This document shows, in pieces, positions 9,242 to 18,969 of a stretch of 64,000 bases of DNA. A program made the translations under genes and the position numbers. Each line of letters starts with the position of its first letter. The first letter of the stretch is position 1. The notes below the pieces were generated by a model. The model had not been told where the DNA came from and did no database searches. It worked only from the letters and a program-made list of their open reading frames with translations. Source of the DNA: Gemmatimonadota bacterium (lineage in GTDB: Bacteria > Gemmatimonadota > Gemmatimonadetes > Gemmatimonadales > GWC2-71-9); NCBI GenBank assembly GCA_022563595.1, contig JADFNB010000004.1, positions 1 through 64,000 of the forward strand. Direction: 5' to 3'.

Positions 9242-9927
9242 AGCCACCGATCGAGCGTATCCGCGTCGGCCTGAAAGATTGCCGCGTGGAGTGGGTAGTC
9301 ACGTTGTGTATGCACCCGCGCTTCGGTGCCGCGCAGCTGCGTAACCAGGCTTTGGAACCGCACGAGATCGTGCGTCTCGTATACCACGACGAATTCCTGA
9401 TCCTGTAGGCCGGTCGAGTAGAGCAGCAGTTGGGTGATGTCCTTGTACTGCTTTCCGACCTTGACGTGTTGCGCCATCATGCGTTGCCGCTCGTCCCGGT
9501 CCTTGAGGTACCAATCTACCGTCTTGACGAAAGGGTACATGATGAGATACGGCAGCCGGTCGGGGGAGAACGGATCGATCTCCTGTGCAGACCGCGTCTT
9601 CGTGTACTGCGACGGACGCGTGAAACCCCACAGCGTCTCTTCTACGCTGCAGTACGGACGCGCCGGGGCCATCGCCTCTGCGTATCCCGCGAAGAACCGC
9701 TGCGCGATTCCGACGTCGTCCCCGCTCACCGCACACCAGAGCAACAGGTCGTTCTGCGCCTCCGGCCCGAACGCCTGGTAAACATGGACCACGTCGGACG
9801 ACTGTTTCAGGGCGTCGAGCCACCGGCGACGTACCTGCCGCCGCTCGTCCGGCGCCTGCATCCAGTATCGATCGGTGAACGAGATCAGCGAGAAGTGATT
9901 GAAGCTCTGTGGGGTATCTTCGGCCAT
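9238..9927 (-). CDS. chdC: Coproheme decarboxylase (HemQ/ChdC, chlorite dismutase family)
   Basis: 229 aa. Converts Fe-coproporphyrin III to haem b using peroxide, the last step of the coproporphyrin-dependent pathway. Tyr131 in IMYPFVKTVDWY matches the catalytic tyrosine of Gram-positive ChdC, and His154 in MAQHVKVGKQY is the likely proximal haem ligand. The flanking PYLI and KDITQLLLYSTGLQDQEF strings are typical. It starts with ATG 15 bp after hemB and is coupled to hemE by ATGA. Its presence, with no hemF, hemN or hemJ nearby, sets the pathway type for the whole operon. Confidence 0.93.
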   Translation of the reverse strand: MAEDTPQSFNHFSLISFTDRYWMQAPDERRQVRRRWLDALKQSSDVVHVYQAFGPEAQNDLLLWCAVSGDDVGIAQRFFAGYAEAMAPARPYCSVEETLWGFTRPSQYTKTRSAQEIDPFSPDRLPYLIMYPFVKTVDWYLKDRDERQRMMAQHVKVGKQYKDITQLLLYSTGLQDQEFVVVYETHDLVRFQSLVTQLRGTEARVHTQRDYPLHAAIFQADADTLDRWL

Positions 9928-9942
9928 GGCAATGTCTTCGGC

Positions 9943-10944
<1,002 letters not shown>

Positions 10945-11718
10945 GACTCCCCCCGTCCGGTACGCTGGTAACCGGTAGCAGCGCCGACAGCGCCCGCGCG
11001 AGTGCCTCGACAGTGTGCTCTGCCGGCTGGACATCGACCCGCACGCCCAGCTCACGCGCCGCCTCCGCCGTGACCGGTCCGATACACGCCACCGTGGCCG
11101 AGGCCAGCACTTCACCGCCTTCGGCGCCAAGCAGCGTCAGGAAGTTGCGCAACGTTGAGGGACTGGTGAACGTGACCACGTCCACTCCGGCGCGGAGTGA
11201 GCGCAACGCCTCCGGCTCCGGGGTCGCCGGCATCGTCTGATACACGGCCACATCCTCAACCACGGCACCGCTCTCGCGCAGTTTCTCCACGATCTCCTCA
11301 CGACCGATCGCGGCACGCGGGAGCAGCACGCGGCGTCCGCTCAGCTCACCGAGCACCGCCGGCATCCGCTCTCCGCGGAACTCCTCGGGGACCGCGTCCA
11401 CGGTCACGCCGCGCTCCCGGAGCGCCCGCTCGGTAACGGAGCCGATCGCCGCAATCCGAAGGGTGGCGGGGAACGTGGCCGTGAGCCGGGTCATCCGATC
11501 GAGAAAGAACCGCACCCCGTTGGCGCTGGTGAACACGACCCAGGCGAACTCCCCCAGCTCGGCGATGGCGCTATCCACAGGCGCTAGATCCTCGACCGGC
11601 TGGAATTCGATCGTCGGGAACAACACCGGCTCGGCTCCGTACCGCTCGAGCGCCTCGCACAGCGCCCGCGCCTGATGCCGCGCCCGGGTGACCAGCACGC
11701 GCCGGTCACGGAGCCCGC

Positions 11719-12642
11719 TCACGAGAGGAACTCCTGCGCTCCCGCGGCGAGCGCGTCTTCGGCCAGGCGGCCGCCCAACGCAAGCCAGTCCGCCTCGGGC
11801 GCCGTGCCCTCTACACGAATGATCCGCGTCCCGTCCGGCGCGCCCACGAGACCGCGCATGTGCAGGCTGCGCTCATCGCCCGCGCGCCGCGCGTAGGCTG
11901 CGACTGGCGCCGCGCATCCGCCACCCAGTCCCGCCAGGAACGCGCGCTCCGCACCGACCGCCGCGCGCACCGCAGCGTCGTCGAGCGATTGGAGCAGCGC
12001 GAGCGTAGCGCTGTCATCCACGCGGCATTGGACCGCCAGCGCCCCCTGCCCCGGCGCCGGCAACATCTGCTCAAACGACAAGTACTCGCTCACAGCATCC
12101 GTCAGACCGAGACGCTCGACCCCAGCAGCCGCCAGGATCGTGGCGTCACAGGCGCCTTCTTTCGCCTTCCGAACGCGTGTGTCCACGTTTCCCCGCACCG
12201 GGATCAAGTTGAGGTCCGGTCTCGCCGCGAGCAACTGCGCCGCCCGCCGCGTGCTCGAGGTCCCAACCCGCGCGCCCGCTGGGAGCGTGTCCAACGTCCA
12301 ACCGTCACGTGCCACGAGCACGTCGCGCGCATCCGCCCGCAGGCAGACGGCTCCTAGCGTCAATTCCGGACGGTCCTCGATGGGGAGATCCTTGAGGGAA
12401 TGAACGGCGACGTCGATATCGCCAGTCAGCAGCGAGCGTTCCAACGCCTCGGTGAACACACCCTTGCCGCCGATCTCCGGCAGCGGGGTCTGCCGATCAC
12501 GGTCACCCGCCGTCGCAACCTGAACCGCAACACAATCGAGCCCTGCGTGCGCCTGACGGAGCTCGAACATGATCCGATTGGCCTGCCAGCGCGCCAATCG
12601 CGAGGCGCGGGTCCCCAGTCGCAGCACCGTGCCGGCGATCAC
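11719..12642 (-). CDS. hemC: Hydroxymethylbilane synthase (porphobilinogen deaminase)
   Basis: 307 aa. Polymerises four porphobilinogens into hydroxymethylbilane on a covalently held dipyrromethane. The cofactor cysteine is Cys243 in GLGGGCAAPV. LGTRASRLARWQA, HSLKDLP and RVGTSSTRR are the usual substrate-binding motifs. The GTG at 12642 overlaps the hemA stop (GTGA), and its own TGA overlaps hemD in the same way. Confidence 0.95.
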   Translation of the reverse strand: MIAGTVLRLGTRASRLARWQANRIMFELRQAHAGLDCVAVQVATAGDRDRQTPLPEIGGKGVFTEALERSLLTGDIDVAVHSLKDLPIEDRPELTLGAVCLRADARDVLVARDGWTLDTLPAGARVGTSSTRRAAQLLAARPDLNLIPVRGNVDTRVRKAKEGACDATILAAAGVERLGLTDAVSEYLSFEQMLPAPGQGALAVQCRVDDSATLALLQSLDDAAVRAAVGAERAFLAGLGGGCAAPVAAYARRAGDERSLHMRGLVGAPDGTRIIRVEGTAPEADWLALGGRLAEDALAAGAQEFLS

Positions 12643-13970
12643 GCCGTGCGCTTCCGGGCCACTCCCTCGGCGCCGTCGTCGCTCAATCCGAAGAGCGCAC
12701 GCGTCACCTGCACGTAGGTGTCGCTCCGCTTGGGATCCGTCTCGCGGCGCAATGTCAGCGTGGGTCCGTGGAGCAGCTTGTTCACCAGTGACCGGGAGAA
12801 CCGCTGGATCTCGGCCTGCGCCTCGGGGGAAAGGTCGCTCAGCCGACGCAGCAGCTGACTGACCTCCGCTTCGCGAATAGCTTCACTCCGCGCCCGCATC
12901 GCCGACAGCACCGGACGCAGCTCGGCGGCATGCCGCCACTCCTCGAAACGGGAGCATTCCTCCTCGACAATCGTCTCGACCCGCGGGATCTCCTGGCGGC
13001 GGATCGCCAGGTTGTCGGCCACCCGCGTGTTGATGTGGTCGATGTCGAGCACCCGCACGTTGGACAATGAGCGGACCTCCTCCTCAACGTCCCGCGGCAC
13101 GGCGATGTCGACGAAGAGCAACGGCCGATCACGGCCCGCTGCGCCGATGGCGTTGCGCACCAGCTCGTAGGTGATGACCGCGTGCGGTGCGGCAGTGGAG
13201 CTGAATACGACGTCGGCCCGCGCAATGGCCACGCTCAGATCGTGCCAAGCCAGCGGCTCCGCTCCCCACCTGGCCGCGACCTCTTCGGCATGCTTCCGCG
13301 TGCGGCTGATGACCATCAGGCTGCTTGCGCCGTTCGAGCGGAGGAACCTGCCCGTCAGCCGACCCATCTTGCCGGTGCCGACGATCAGGATCTCCCGGTC
13401 GGCGAGATCACCAACTACGTCACGAGCAGCCCGCACGGCGACCGAACTGACGCTCACCGGCGCCCGGGAGATCCCGGTCTCGGCCCGGGCGCGCCGCCCG
13501 GCGCGTACCGCCGTCTGGAACACCGCCTCGAGCAACGGTCCCGAGGCACCGGCTTCGGCCGCGGTCTCGTGCGCTGCGGTCACCTGACCGAGCACCTCGG
13601 ATTCGCCGAGCACCATCGAGTCGAGCCCGCATGCCACCCGGCATAGGTGACGCACCGCCTCGCGACCGCTGAATCCGCGGATGTGAGGGCGCACCTCGTC
13701 GCGCGCTATGCCGCGCTCACCGGCTAAGATGTCGAACAGCTCCAGCGGGACCTCGTCGAACCTGAAACCCGGTTCCGCCGCGGCACCATAAATCTCGGTA
13801 CGGTTGCAGGTCGACAGCACCGCAAGCTCGGCAATCCCCGTCTGCTGCCGTAGCTGATCGAAGTCCCAGCGAGAGAACAGCGCGCGCTGGTCATCGTGGG
13901 AGAGCGCGAAGCGTTCGCGAACACCTACCGGCGCGGTACGATGGCTGATTCCAATACAAACGATAGGCAT
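12639..13970 (-). CDS. hemA: Glutamyl-tRNA reductase
   Basis: 443 aa. Reduces glutamyl-tRNA(Glu) to glutamate-1-semialdehyde with NADPH, the entry point of the C5 pathway and usually the regulated step. Catalytic Cys55 is in VLSTCNRTEIY; GLDSMVLGESEVLGQV and the NADPH-fold motif IVGTGKMG are intact, followed by the C-terminal dimerisation helices. ATG start at 13970. It is the first gene of the nine-gene haem operon and is preceded by a 346-bp non-coding region. Confidence 0.95.
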   Translation of the reverse strand: MPIVCIGISHRTAPVGVRERFALSHDDQRALFSRWDFDQLRQQTGIAELAVLSTCNRTEIYGAAAEPGFRFDEVPLELFDILAGERGIARDEVRPHIRGFSGREAVRHLCRVACGLDSMVLGESEVLGQVTAAHETAAEAGASGPLLEAVFQTAVRAGRRARAETGISRAPVSVSSVAVRAARDVVGDLADREILIVGTGKMGRLTGRFLRSNGASSLMVISRTRKHAEEVAARWGAEPLAWHDLSVAIARADVVFSSTAAPHAVITYELVRNAIGAAGRDRPLLFVDIAVPRDVEEEVRSLSNVRVLDIDHINTRVADNLAIRRQEIPRVETIVEEECSRFEEWRHAAELRPVLSAMRARSEAIREAEVSQLLRRLSDLSPEAQAEIQRFSRSLVNKLLHGPTLTLRRETDPKRSDTYVQVTRALFGLSDDGAEGVARKRTA

Positions 13971-14077
13971 GGTTCGGTGACCGCAGTCCGTGTGGTTCGG
14001 TTTAACTGCAACGACAACCTGGGTAGCACTTTAGAACCCCGCCGCCGGGATCGCTACTGGTGACGATACGGACCGTT

Positions 14078-14097
14078 TCTCCGTAAGACTACGGAGA
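14078..14097. repeat. Inverted repeat in the hemA leader
   Basis: TCTCCGT (14078-14084) and ACGGAGA (14091-14097) pair perfectly around the loop AAGACT. It lies about 110 bases before the hemA start, downstream of the TATATT hexamer, so it could form in the mRNA leader or serve as a protein-binding site. No T-tract follows. Confidence 0.4.
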
Positions 14098-14237
14098 GCC
14101 GAGCGGCGAGTGTGGCGGAACTCCAATATAACTCCTTGCCACAACAACACTTAGCGCGATCCACGCTCTGCGCCGATCGCCGAGCGGAACGTGAACTTTT
14201 TAAAGATACCTTGAACCCCAATTCAGCGTTCGCCATT

Positions 14238-14255
14238 GGTTCGCGCGCGCGAACC
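14238..14255. repeat. 18-bp perfect palindrome upstream of hemA
   Basis: GGTTCGCGC directly followed by its reverse complement GCGCGAACC. A spacer-free palindrome of this length in an intergenic region is a reasonable operator candidate for a dimeric regulator, although the alternating CG centre makes chance formation easier in GC-rich DNA. Confidence 0.35.
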
Positions 14256-14316
14256 GGCTCTGTAAGGAACCCTCGGAGGGAGAGGCGTCGGTCCAGAGCC
14301 CTCGGAGAGAACCATG

Positions 14317-14718
14317 TTAGGCGTTCAGCATCCTCACCGCCAACAGTCCCGCATTCTTAGCCATCCCGATCCCGACCGTCGCCACCGGGCAGCCGGGCGG
14401 AAGCTGGGCGATGCCGTAGAGCGCGTCGACACCGCGCAACGGGCCCACATCCAGCGGGAGCCCGATCACCGGCAGATCGGTGAGCGCCGCCACCGCGCCG
14501 GGCAGCGCGGCGGCGAGACCGGCACCGGCAATGATCAGCTTGTAACCGTTTTTCCTGGCGTCTCTGGCGATCCGCGCGGTCTGCTCGGCGTTCCTGTGCG
14601 CGGACGATACCACGAAATCATACCCGACCCCCGCATCTTCCAGTACCTTGCACGCCGCAGCGACCCGCTCGCGGTCGGATTCCGAACCCACTAGGACGAG
14701 AACCGGCTTGCGATCCAT
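14317..14718 (-). CDS. purE: PurE-type N5-carboxyaminoimidazole ribonucleotide mutase
   Basis: 133 aa. Shifts the carboxyl group of N5-CAIR to give CAIR in purine synthesis. Recognised by the amino end VLVGSESDRERV, the SSAHR motif, IIAGAGLAAALPG and LPVIGLPL. It is about 25-30 residues shorter than typical PurE: the carboxyl end stops right after KNAGLLAVRMLNA. The usual SAHRTP reads SAHRNA. ATG start at 14718. No purK lies next to it. Another member of the AIR-carboxylase fold cannot be fully excluded. Confidence 0.78.
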   Translation of the reverse strand: MDRKPVLVLVGSESDRERVAAACKVLEDAGVGYDFVVSSAHRNAEQTARIARDARKNGYKLIIAGAGLAAALPGAVAALTDLPVIGLPLDVGPLRGVDALYGIAQLPPGCPVATVGIGMAKNAGLLAVRMLNA

Positions 14719-14811
14719 GTGATTGTCTTGTTGCTAGATCGTGAGTGGCGAGTCGTGTCAGGGAGCGTCAAACCGGAGTATGCGCTCCACCATCCCTCGA
14801 TCGTTCCATGC

Positions 14812-16053
14812 CTACTCCTCGTACTTCCCCACCAACAAACTCACGTTGTGCCCGCCGAATCCGAACGAGTTGGTGAGCGCCACGCGCACATCGCGCTCGA
14901 CCTTAACGTTGGGCGCACAATCGAGATCACACTCTGGATCGGGCTCTTCGAGGTTGATCGTAGGCGGGATGGCACCACTGTTCAGCACCTTGACGCATAT
15001 CGAGAACTCGAGGCCGCCCGCGGCGCCGAGGAGATGGCCCGTCATCGACTTCGTGGAGCCTACCACAATCTCATAGGCGCGGTCGCCGAACACTTCCTTC
15101 ACCGCCTTGACCTCGGCGACGTCACCGAGCGGGGTCGCAGTACCGTGCGTGTTGATGTAGCCTACCTCGGTCGCCGGAACACCCGCGTCACAGAAGCAGT
15201 TCTCCATTGCACGTTTAGCGCCTTCACCGCCCGGCGCCGGTTGCGTGATGTGGTACGCGTCGGCGCTCATCCCGTATCCCAGGACCTCGGCATGGATCCT
15301 CGCGCCTCGCGTCTTGGCATGCTCCAGCTCCTCGAGGATGACTATCCCTGCCCCGTCACCCAGGACGAATCCGTCCCGCGTCTTGTCGAACGGGCGTGAC
15401 GCACGTTCCGGCTCGTCGTTTCGGGTCGAGAGCGCCTTCATGTTGGCGAACCCGGTCACCGCCAGCGGTGTGATCGCGGCTTCGGCGCCTCCCGTAATCA
15501 TGATGTCGGCCTCACCCGACTGGATCAGTCGAAACGATTCACCCAACGCGTGCGCCGACGACGCGCACGCGGAGACCGTGCAGTAGTTGGGTCCCTTGGC
15601 TCCGGTCCGGATCGAGATGACACCCGGTGCGATGTCGGCAATGAACATCGGGATGAAGAAGGGGGATACACGCTTCGCCCCTTGTGTGAGGTAAAGCTTG
15701 CACTGCTCCTCGAAGGTCGCGATGCCGCCGATACCGCTCCCGACGACCACGCCGGTCCGGTGCGGCTCCGGCACGGTCTCGCCGAGACATGCATCACGCA
15801 TCGCCTGATCGGCAGCCGCAACGGCGTACTGGAGAAAGCGATCGAAGCGGCGCGCTTCTTTTTTCGATATCCATTCGAGCGGATCGAACCCCTTGACCTC
15901 GCACCCGAACCTGACATCCAGCTTGGACGCATCGAACCGCTGGATCGGTGCCGCTCCGGAGCGACCGGCGAGCAACGCGTCGAAGGTGTCCTCTACATTG
16001 AGGCCGAGCGGTGAGATGACGCCCAGGCCCGTAACCACGACCCTACGTTTCAA
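14812..16053 (-). CDS. fabF: 3-oxoacyl-[ACP] synthase II
   Basis: 413 aa. Elongating ketosynthase of type II fatty acid synthesis. The Cys163-His303-His340 triad is in VSACASS, NTHGTATPLGD and MTGHLLGAAG; the gatekeeper region NSFGFGGHN is intact. The start is TTG at 16053, which abuts the acpP stop with no gap (TAG-TTG); no ATG gives the conserved RRVVVTGLG amino end. It is the last gene of the fab cluster. Confidence 0.95.
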   Translation of the reverse strand: MKRRVVVTGLGVISPLGLNVEDTFDALLAGRSGAAPIQRFDASKLDVRFGCEVKGFDPLEWISKKEARRFDRFLQYAVAAADQAMRDACLGETVPEPHRTGVVVGSGIGGIATFEEQCKLYLTQGAKRVSPFFIPMFIADIAPGVISIRTGAKGPNYCTVSACASSAHALGESFRLIQSGEADIMITGGAEAAITPLAVTGFANMKALSTRNDEPERASRPFDKTRDGFVLGDGAGIVILEELEHAKTRGARIHAEVLGYGMSADAYHITQPAPGGEGAKRAMENCFCDAGVPATEVGYINTHGTATPLGDVAEVKAVKEVFGDRAYEIVVGSTKSMTGHLLGAAGGLEFSICVKVLNSGAIPPTINLEEPDPECDLDCAPNVKVERDVRVALTNSFGFGGHNVSLLVGKYEE

Positions 16054-16293
16054 CTAGTTCCCCGTCTTCTCGTTCAGATACCGCATGGCATCGCCAACGG
16101 TACGCAACTTCTCGGCTTCCTCGTCTGGGATGTCGATTTCGAATTCCTTCTCGAGCGCCATCACCAACTCAACCTGGTCCAGACTGTCCGCCCCGAGATC
16201 GTCCATGAAGCTCGACTCATCGGTGAGCTTCTCCCGCTCCACACCAAGCTCCTCGGCGATGATGTCCTTGACCTTGTCTTCCACGCTGCTCAT
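16054..16293 (-). CDS. acpP: Acyl carrier protein
   Basis: 79 aa, acidic, all-helical carrier. Ser37 in [12 protein letters not shown] is the 4'-phosphopantetheine attachment site. It lies between fabG and fabF, the classic order. A good ribosome-binding site (GAGG) precedes the ATG by eight bases, as expected for a highly expressed gene, and the 26-bp gap before it is larger than at neighbouring junctions. Confidence 0.97.
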   Translation of the reverse strand: MSSVEDKVKDIIAEELGVEREKLTDESSFMDDLGADSLDQVELVMALEKEFEIDIPDEEAEKLRTVGDAMRYLNEKTGN

Positions 16294-16319
16294 GAACCGT
16301 CCTCTGTTGAGATGAAGGG

Positions 16320-17054
16320 TTACATCACCATCCCGCCGTCGATCACCAGCACTTGGCCAGTAATGTAGTCAGCGAGGTCGGATGCGAGAAAGAGCGCGGC
16401 CCGAGCGACGTCCTCCGGCTGCCCGAGCCGCCGCAGCGGAATCTGCCGGGTGAGCCCTTCCCGCTGTTCGTCGCTGAGCCGCCGCGTCATCTCCGTGTCG
16501 ATGAAGCCGGGCGCGATGGCGTTGACCAACACGTTGCGTGATGCCAGCTCGCGCGCCATGGTCTTGGTGAACCCGATGACGCCGGCCTTGGACGCGGAGT
16601 AGTTCGCCTGTCCCGCGTTTCCCATGATCCCGACCACGCTCGCGATGTTGATGATCCGGCCCCAGCGCCGTTTCATCATTCCGCGGGCCAGCGTCTTGGT
16701 GACCAAAAAGGTGCCCTTGAGATTGATCCCGAGGACGAGATCCCAGTCGTCTTCCCCCATGCGTACGAGCAGGCCGTCACGGGTGACCCCGGCGTTGTTG
16801 ACCAGGATGTCTACCGGGCCCAGCTGTTCCTCGACCGCCGCCACGGCCGTCGCGAGCTGATCCGCGTCGGTGACGCTGGCTACGACACCGCAGGCCCGTT
16901 CCCCGATCTCCCCGGCCGTTCCCTCGGCCAGCCCCCGGTCGATGTCCAGTATCCCAACGCCGGCACCAGCGCCGTGCATCGCTTCCGCAATCGACCGGCC
17001 GATACCGCGGCCGGCGCCCGTGATCAACGCGACCTTCCCCGCTAAATCGATCAT
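16320..17054 (-). CDS. fabG: 3-oxoacyl-[ACP] reductase
   Basis: 244 aa short-chain dehydrogenase reducing beta-ketoacyl-ACP with NADPH. The cofactor motif TGAGRGIG is at 12-19, NNAG at 86-89, and the catalytic Ser139, Tyr152 and Lys156 (YSASK) are present. The ATG at 17054 overlaps the fabD stop (ATGA); the open frame upstream is fabD in another register. Confidence 0.95.
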   Translation of the reverse strand: MIDLAGKVALITGAGRGIGRSIAEAMHGAGAGVGILDIDRGLAEGTAGEIGERACGVVASVTDADQLATAVAAVEEQLGPVDILVNNAGVTRDGLLVRMGEDDWDLVLGINLKGTFLVTKTLARGMMKRRWGRIINIASVVGIMGNAGQANYSASKAGVIGFTKTMARELASRNVLVNAIAPGFIDTEMTRRLSDEQREGLTRQIPLRRLGQPEDVARAALFLASDLADYITGQVLVIDGGMVM

Positions 17055-17983
17055 GCACCTCGCTCCAGGAATGCCTCGACCTCGTCCGCGGTTCCGAGAC
17101 TCACCGACACGGCTCCGCGATCGACGCGTTTCAAGAGACCCGCCAACACGGTGCCGGGGCCCATCTCCACGAACCACGCCTCGCCGGCCATGGCAAGCGC
17201 GGTTCGCATCGACTCGACCCACCGGACGGGGGCGGTGAGCTGTTCACCGAGAAGACGCCGTGCCGTCGCCACGTCGCTCACCGCCGTACCGCTGGCGTTG
17301 GCGATCACGGGGACCGTCCCCTCACGCAATCGCGCGCGATCGAGTTCCCCGCGCAGCCCGATCCCGGCCGGCTCCATCAGCGGTGAGTGGAACGCCCCGC
17401 TCACCTTGAGCGGCATCACACGTTTGGCACCCGCTTCCTTGAGTAGCGCGCCCGCCCGTTCCACCGCCGACGGGTCACCCGAGATCACTACCTGGTCGGG
17501 CGTGTTCAGGTTGGCGGGCACAACCACCTGGCCGTCGTCGCTCGCTTCCCGGCACATCGCCTCGACCTGCTCCGGACCGAGCCCGATGACCGCCGCCATG
17601 GCACCCTCACGTCGCTTCCCGGCCTCGAGCATCAACTCGCCCCGGCGCCGCACCAGTCTGACAGCATCCCCGGTCGCGAGCCAAGCCAGAGCCGCATAGG
17701 CCGCGTACTCGCCGAGCGAGTGACCGGCGGCGGCTACCGGCTCGAGGGCGTCCCGGATCACCGCGTGTACCGCCAGTGTGTGCACCAGGATGGCGGGCTG
17801 GGCGTTGTGCGTGAGGGTCAGCTCCTCTTCCGGCCCCTCCCACATGATCCGCGACAGCGATACGTCGAGCGTCTCATCGGCCGCCTGGAATACGTCCCGG
17901 GCGCGTGGAAACCGTGCCGCGAGATCCTTGCCCATCCCCACATACTGTGCGCCCTGCCCCGGACAGAGGAGAACAGACCTCAC
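17051..17983 (-). CDS. fabD: Malonyl-CoA:ACP transacylase
   Basis: 310 aa. Loads malonyl groups onto ACP. The nucleophile is Ser89 in GHSLGEYAA and its partner is His199 in GAFHSPLM; the amino end LLCPGQGAQYVGMG is typical. The GTG at 17983 overlaps the fabH stop as GTGA, and the fabG start overlaps its own stop, so fabH, fabD and fabG form a coupled chain. Confidence 0.95.
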   Translation of the reverse strand: MRSVLLCPGQGAQYVGMGKDLAARFPRARDVFQAADETLDVSLSRIMWEGPEEELTLTHNAQPAILVHTLAVHAVIRDALEPVAAAGHSLGEYAAYAALAWLATGDAVRLVRRRGELMLEAGKRREGAMAAVIGLGPEQVEAMCREASDDGQVVVPANLNTPDQVVISGDPSAVERAGALLKEAGAKRVMPLKVSGAFHSPLMEPAGIGLRGELDRARLREGTVPVIANASGTAVSDVATARRLLGEQLTAPVRWVESMRTALAMAGEAWFVEMGPGTVLAGLLKRVDRGAVSVSLGTADEVEAFLERGA

Positions 17984-18969
17984 CAGCGGATCACTATACT
18001 GGCCCAGGTCAACCCGCCGCCGAACGCGACCAGCAGCACGATCGATCCCGGCCCGATCCGTCCCGCCCGAACCGCCTCGTCCAGCGCGATCGGGATCGAT
18101 GCCGCCGAGGTGTTCCCGAACCGGTCGACGTTGATGTAGACCTTCTCCTTCGGGATACCGGCGCGCTTCGCTGTGGCCTCGATGATCCGGATGTTCGCCT
18201 GATGCGGGATCAACAGATCGATGTCGTCCACGGTGAGTCCCGCACGCCTGAGTGCCTGATCGCACGCGTCGGCCATCAATCGCACGGCGTGCTTGAACAC
18301 CTCGCGACCCGCCATCTTGATGAAGTATCCGTGCTCCCGCTCCATCACCTCACCGGGCGGCTGGAGCGAGCCGCCTCCGGAACGATACAGCAGATCGCCA
18401 AGCCGGCCGTCGGTTTTCAGGTAGATCGAGAGAATACCGCGCGTGCCGTCGGTCGCGGGTCGCATCAGCACCACGCCGGCCCCGTCGCCGAACAGGATGG
18501 CGGTGGACCGGTCCGTATAGTCGGCAATCCTGGTGAGCCGTTCCGCGCCGATCACGAGGATCTGCTCGCCCGTGCCGCTGGCGATCATGCCCTCGGCAAC
18601 ACTCACCGCATAGAGGAACCCGCTGCACGCAGCGCCCACATCGAACGCGGCTGCGTTCGTGGCGCCGAGCACCGCCTGGATGTCGCAGGCCTGAGACGGC
18701 AGCAGCCTGTCCCACGAGGCGGTGCCGACGACGATCGCATCCACGTCCTCCGGCGTGAGGCCCGCCTCGTCGAGCGCCCGCTTGGACGCCTCCGTGGCCA
18801 TGAACGCAATCGTTTCCTCGTCGCTCGCCCAATGCCGTTCGCGAATCCCGGTCCGCTCGAGGATCCACTCGTCGGACGTATCGAACATCTGCTCGAAGTC
18901 GGCGTTGGTGGCCACCTTGGTCGGGATGTAACATGCGGTCGGGCCGAACTCGGCTATCGGACGTTTCAT
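17980..18969 (-). CDS. fabH: 3-oxoacyl-[ACP] synthase III
   Basis: 329 aa. Initiates fatty acid synthesis by condensing acyl-CoA with malonyl-ACP. The triad is Cys115 (GAACSGFLYA), His256 (PHQANIRI) and Asn286 (FGNTSAAS). ATG start at 18969, overlapping the plsX stop (ATGA). Confidence 0.95.
   Translation of the reverse strand: MKRPIAEFGPTACYIPTKVATNADFEQMFDTSDEWILERTGIRERHWASDEETIAFMATEASKRALDEAGLTPEDVDAIVVGTASWDRLLPSQACDIQAVLGATNAAAFDVGAACSGFLYAVSVAEGMIASGTGEQILVIGAERLTRIADYTDRSTAILFGDGAGVVLMRPATDGTRGILSIYLKTDGRLGDLLYRSGGGSLQPPGEVMEREHGYFIKMAGREVFKHAVRLMADACDQALRRAGLTVDDIDLLIPHQANIRIIEATAKRAGIPKEKVYINVDRFGNTSAASIPIALDEAVRAGRIGPGSIVLLVAFGGGLTWASIVIRW

Larger units (their letters stand above)
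13971..14316 (-). promoter_or_regulatory. Non-coding upstream region of the haem operon
   Basis: This 346-bp stretch between purE and hemA contains no credible gene. It is less GC-rich than its surroundings. On the minus strand there is a TATATT hexamer (14130-14125) that could be a -10 element, although no good -35 stands 16-18 bases upstream of it. It also holds a 7-bp hairpin (14078-14097), an 18-bp perfect palindrome (14238-14255) and a direct repeat CCCTCGGAG (14270-14278 and 14299-14307). It is the only gap of this size before the nine haem genes, so the operon promoter is probably here. Confidence 0.5.
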
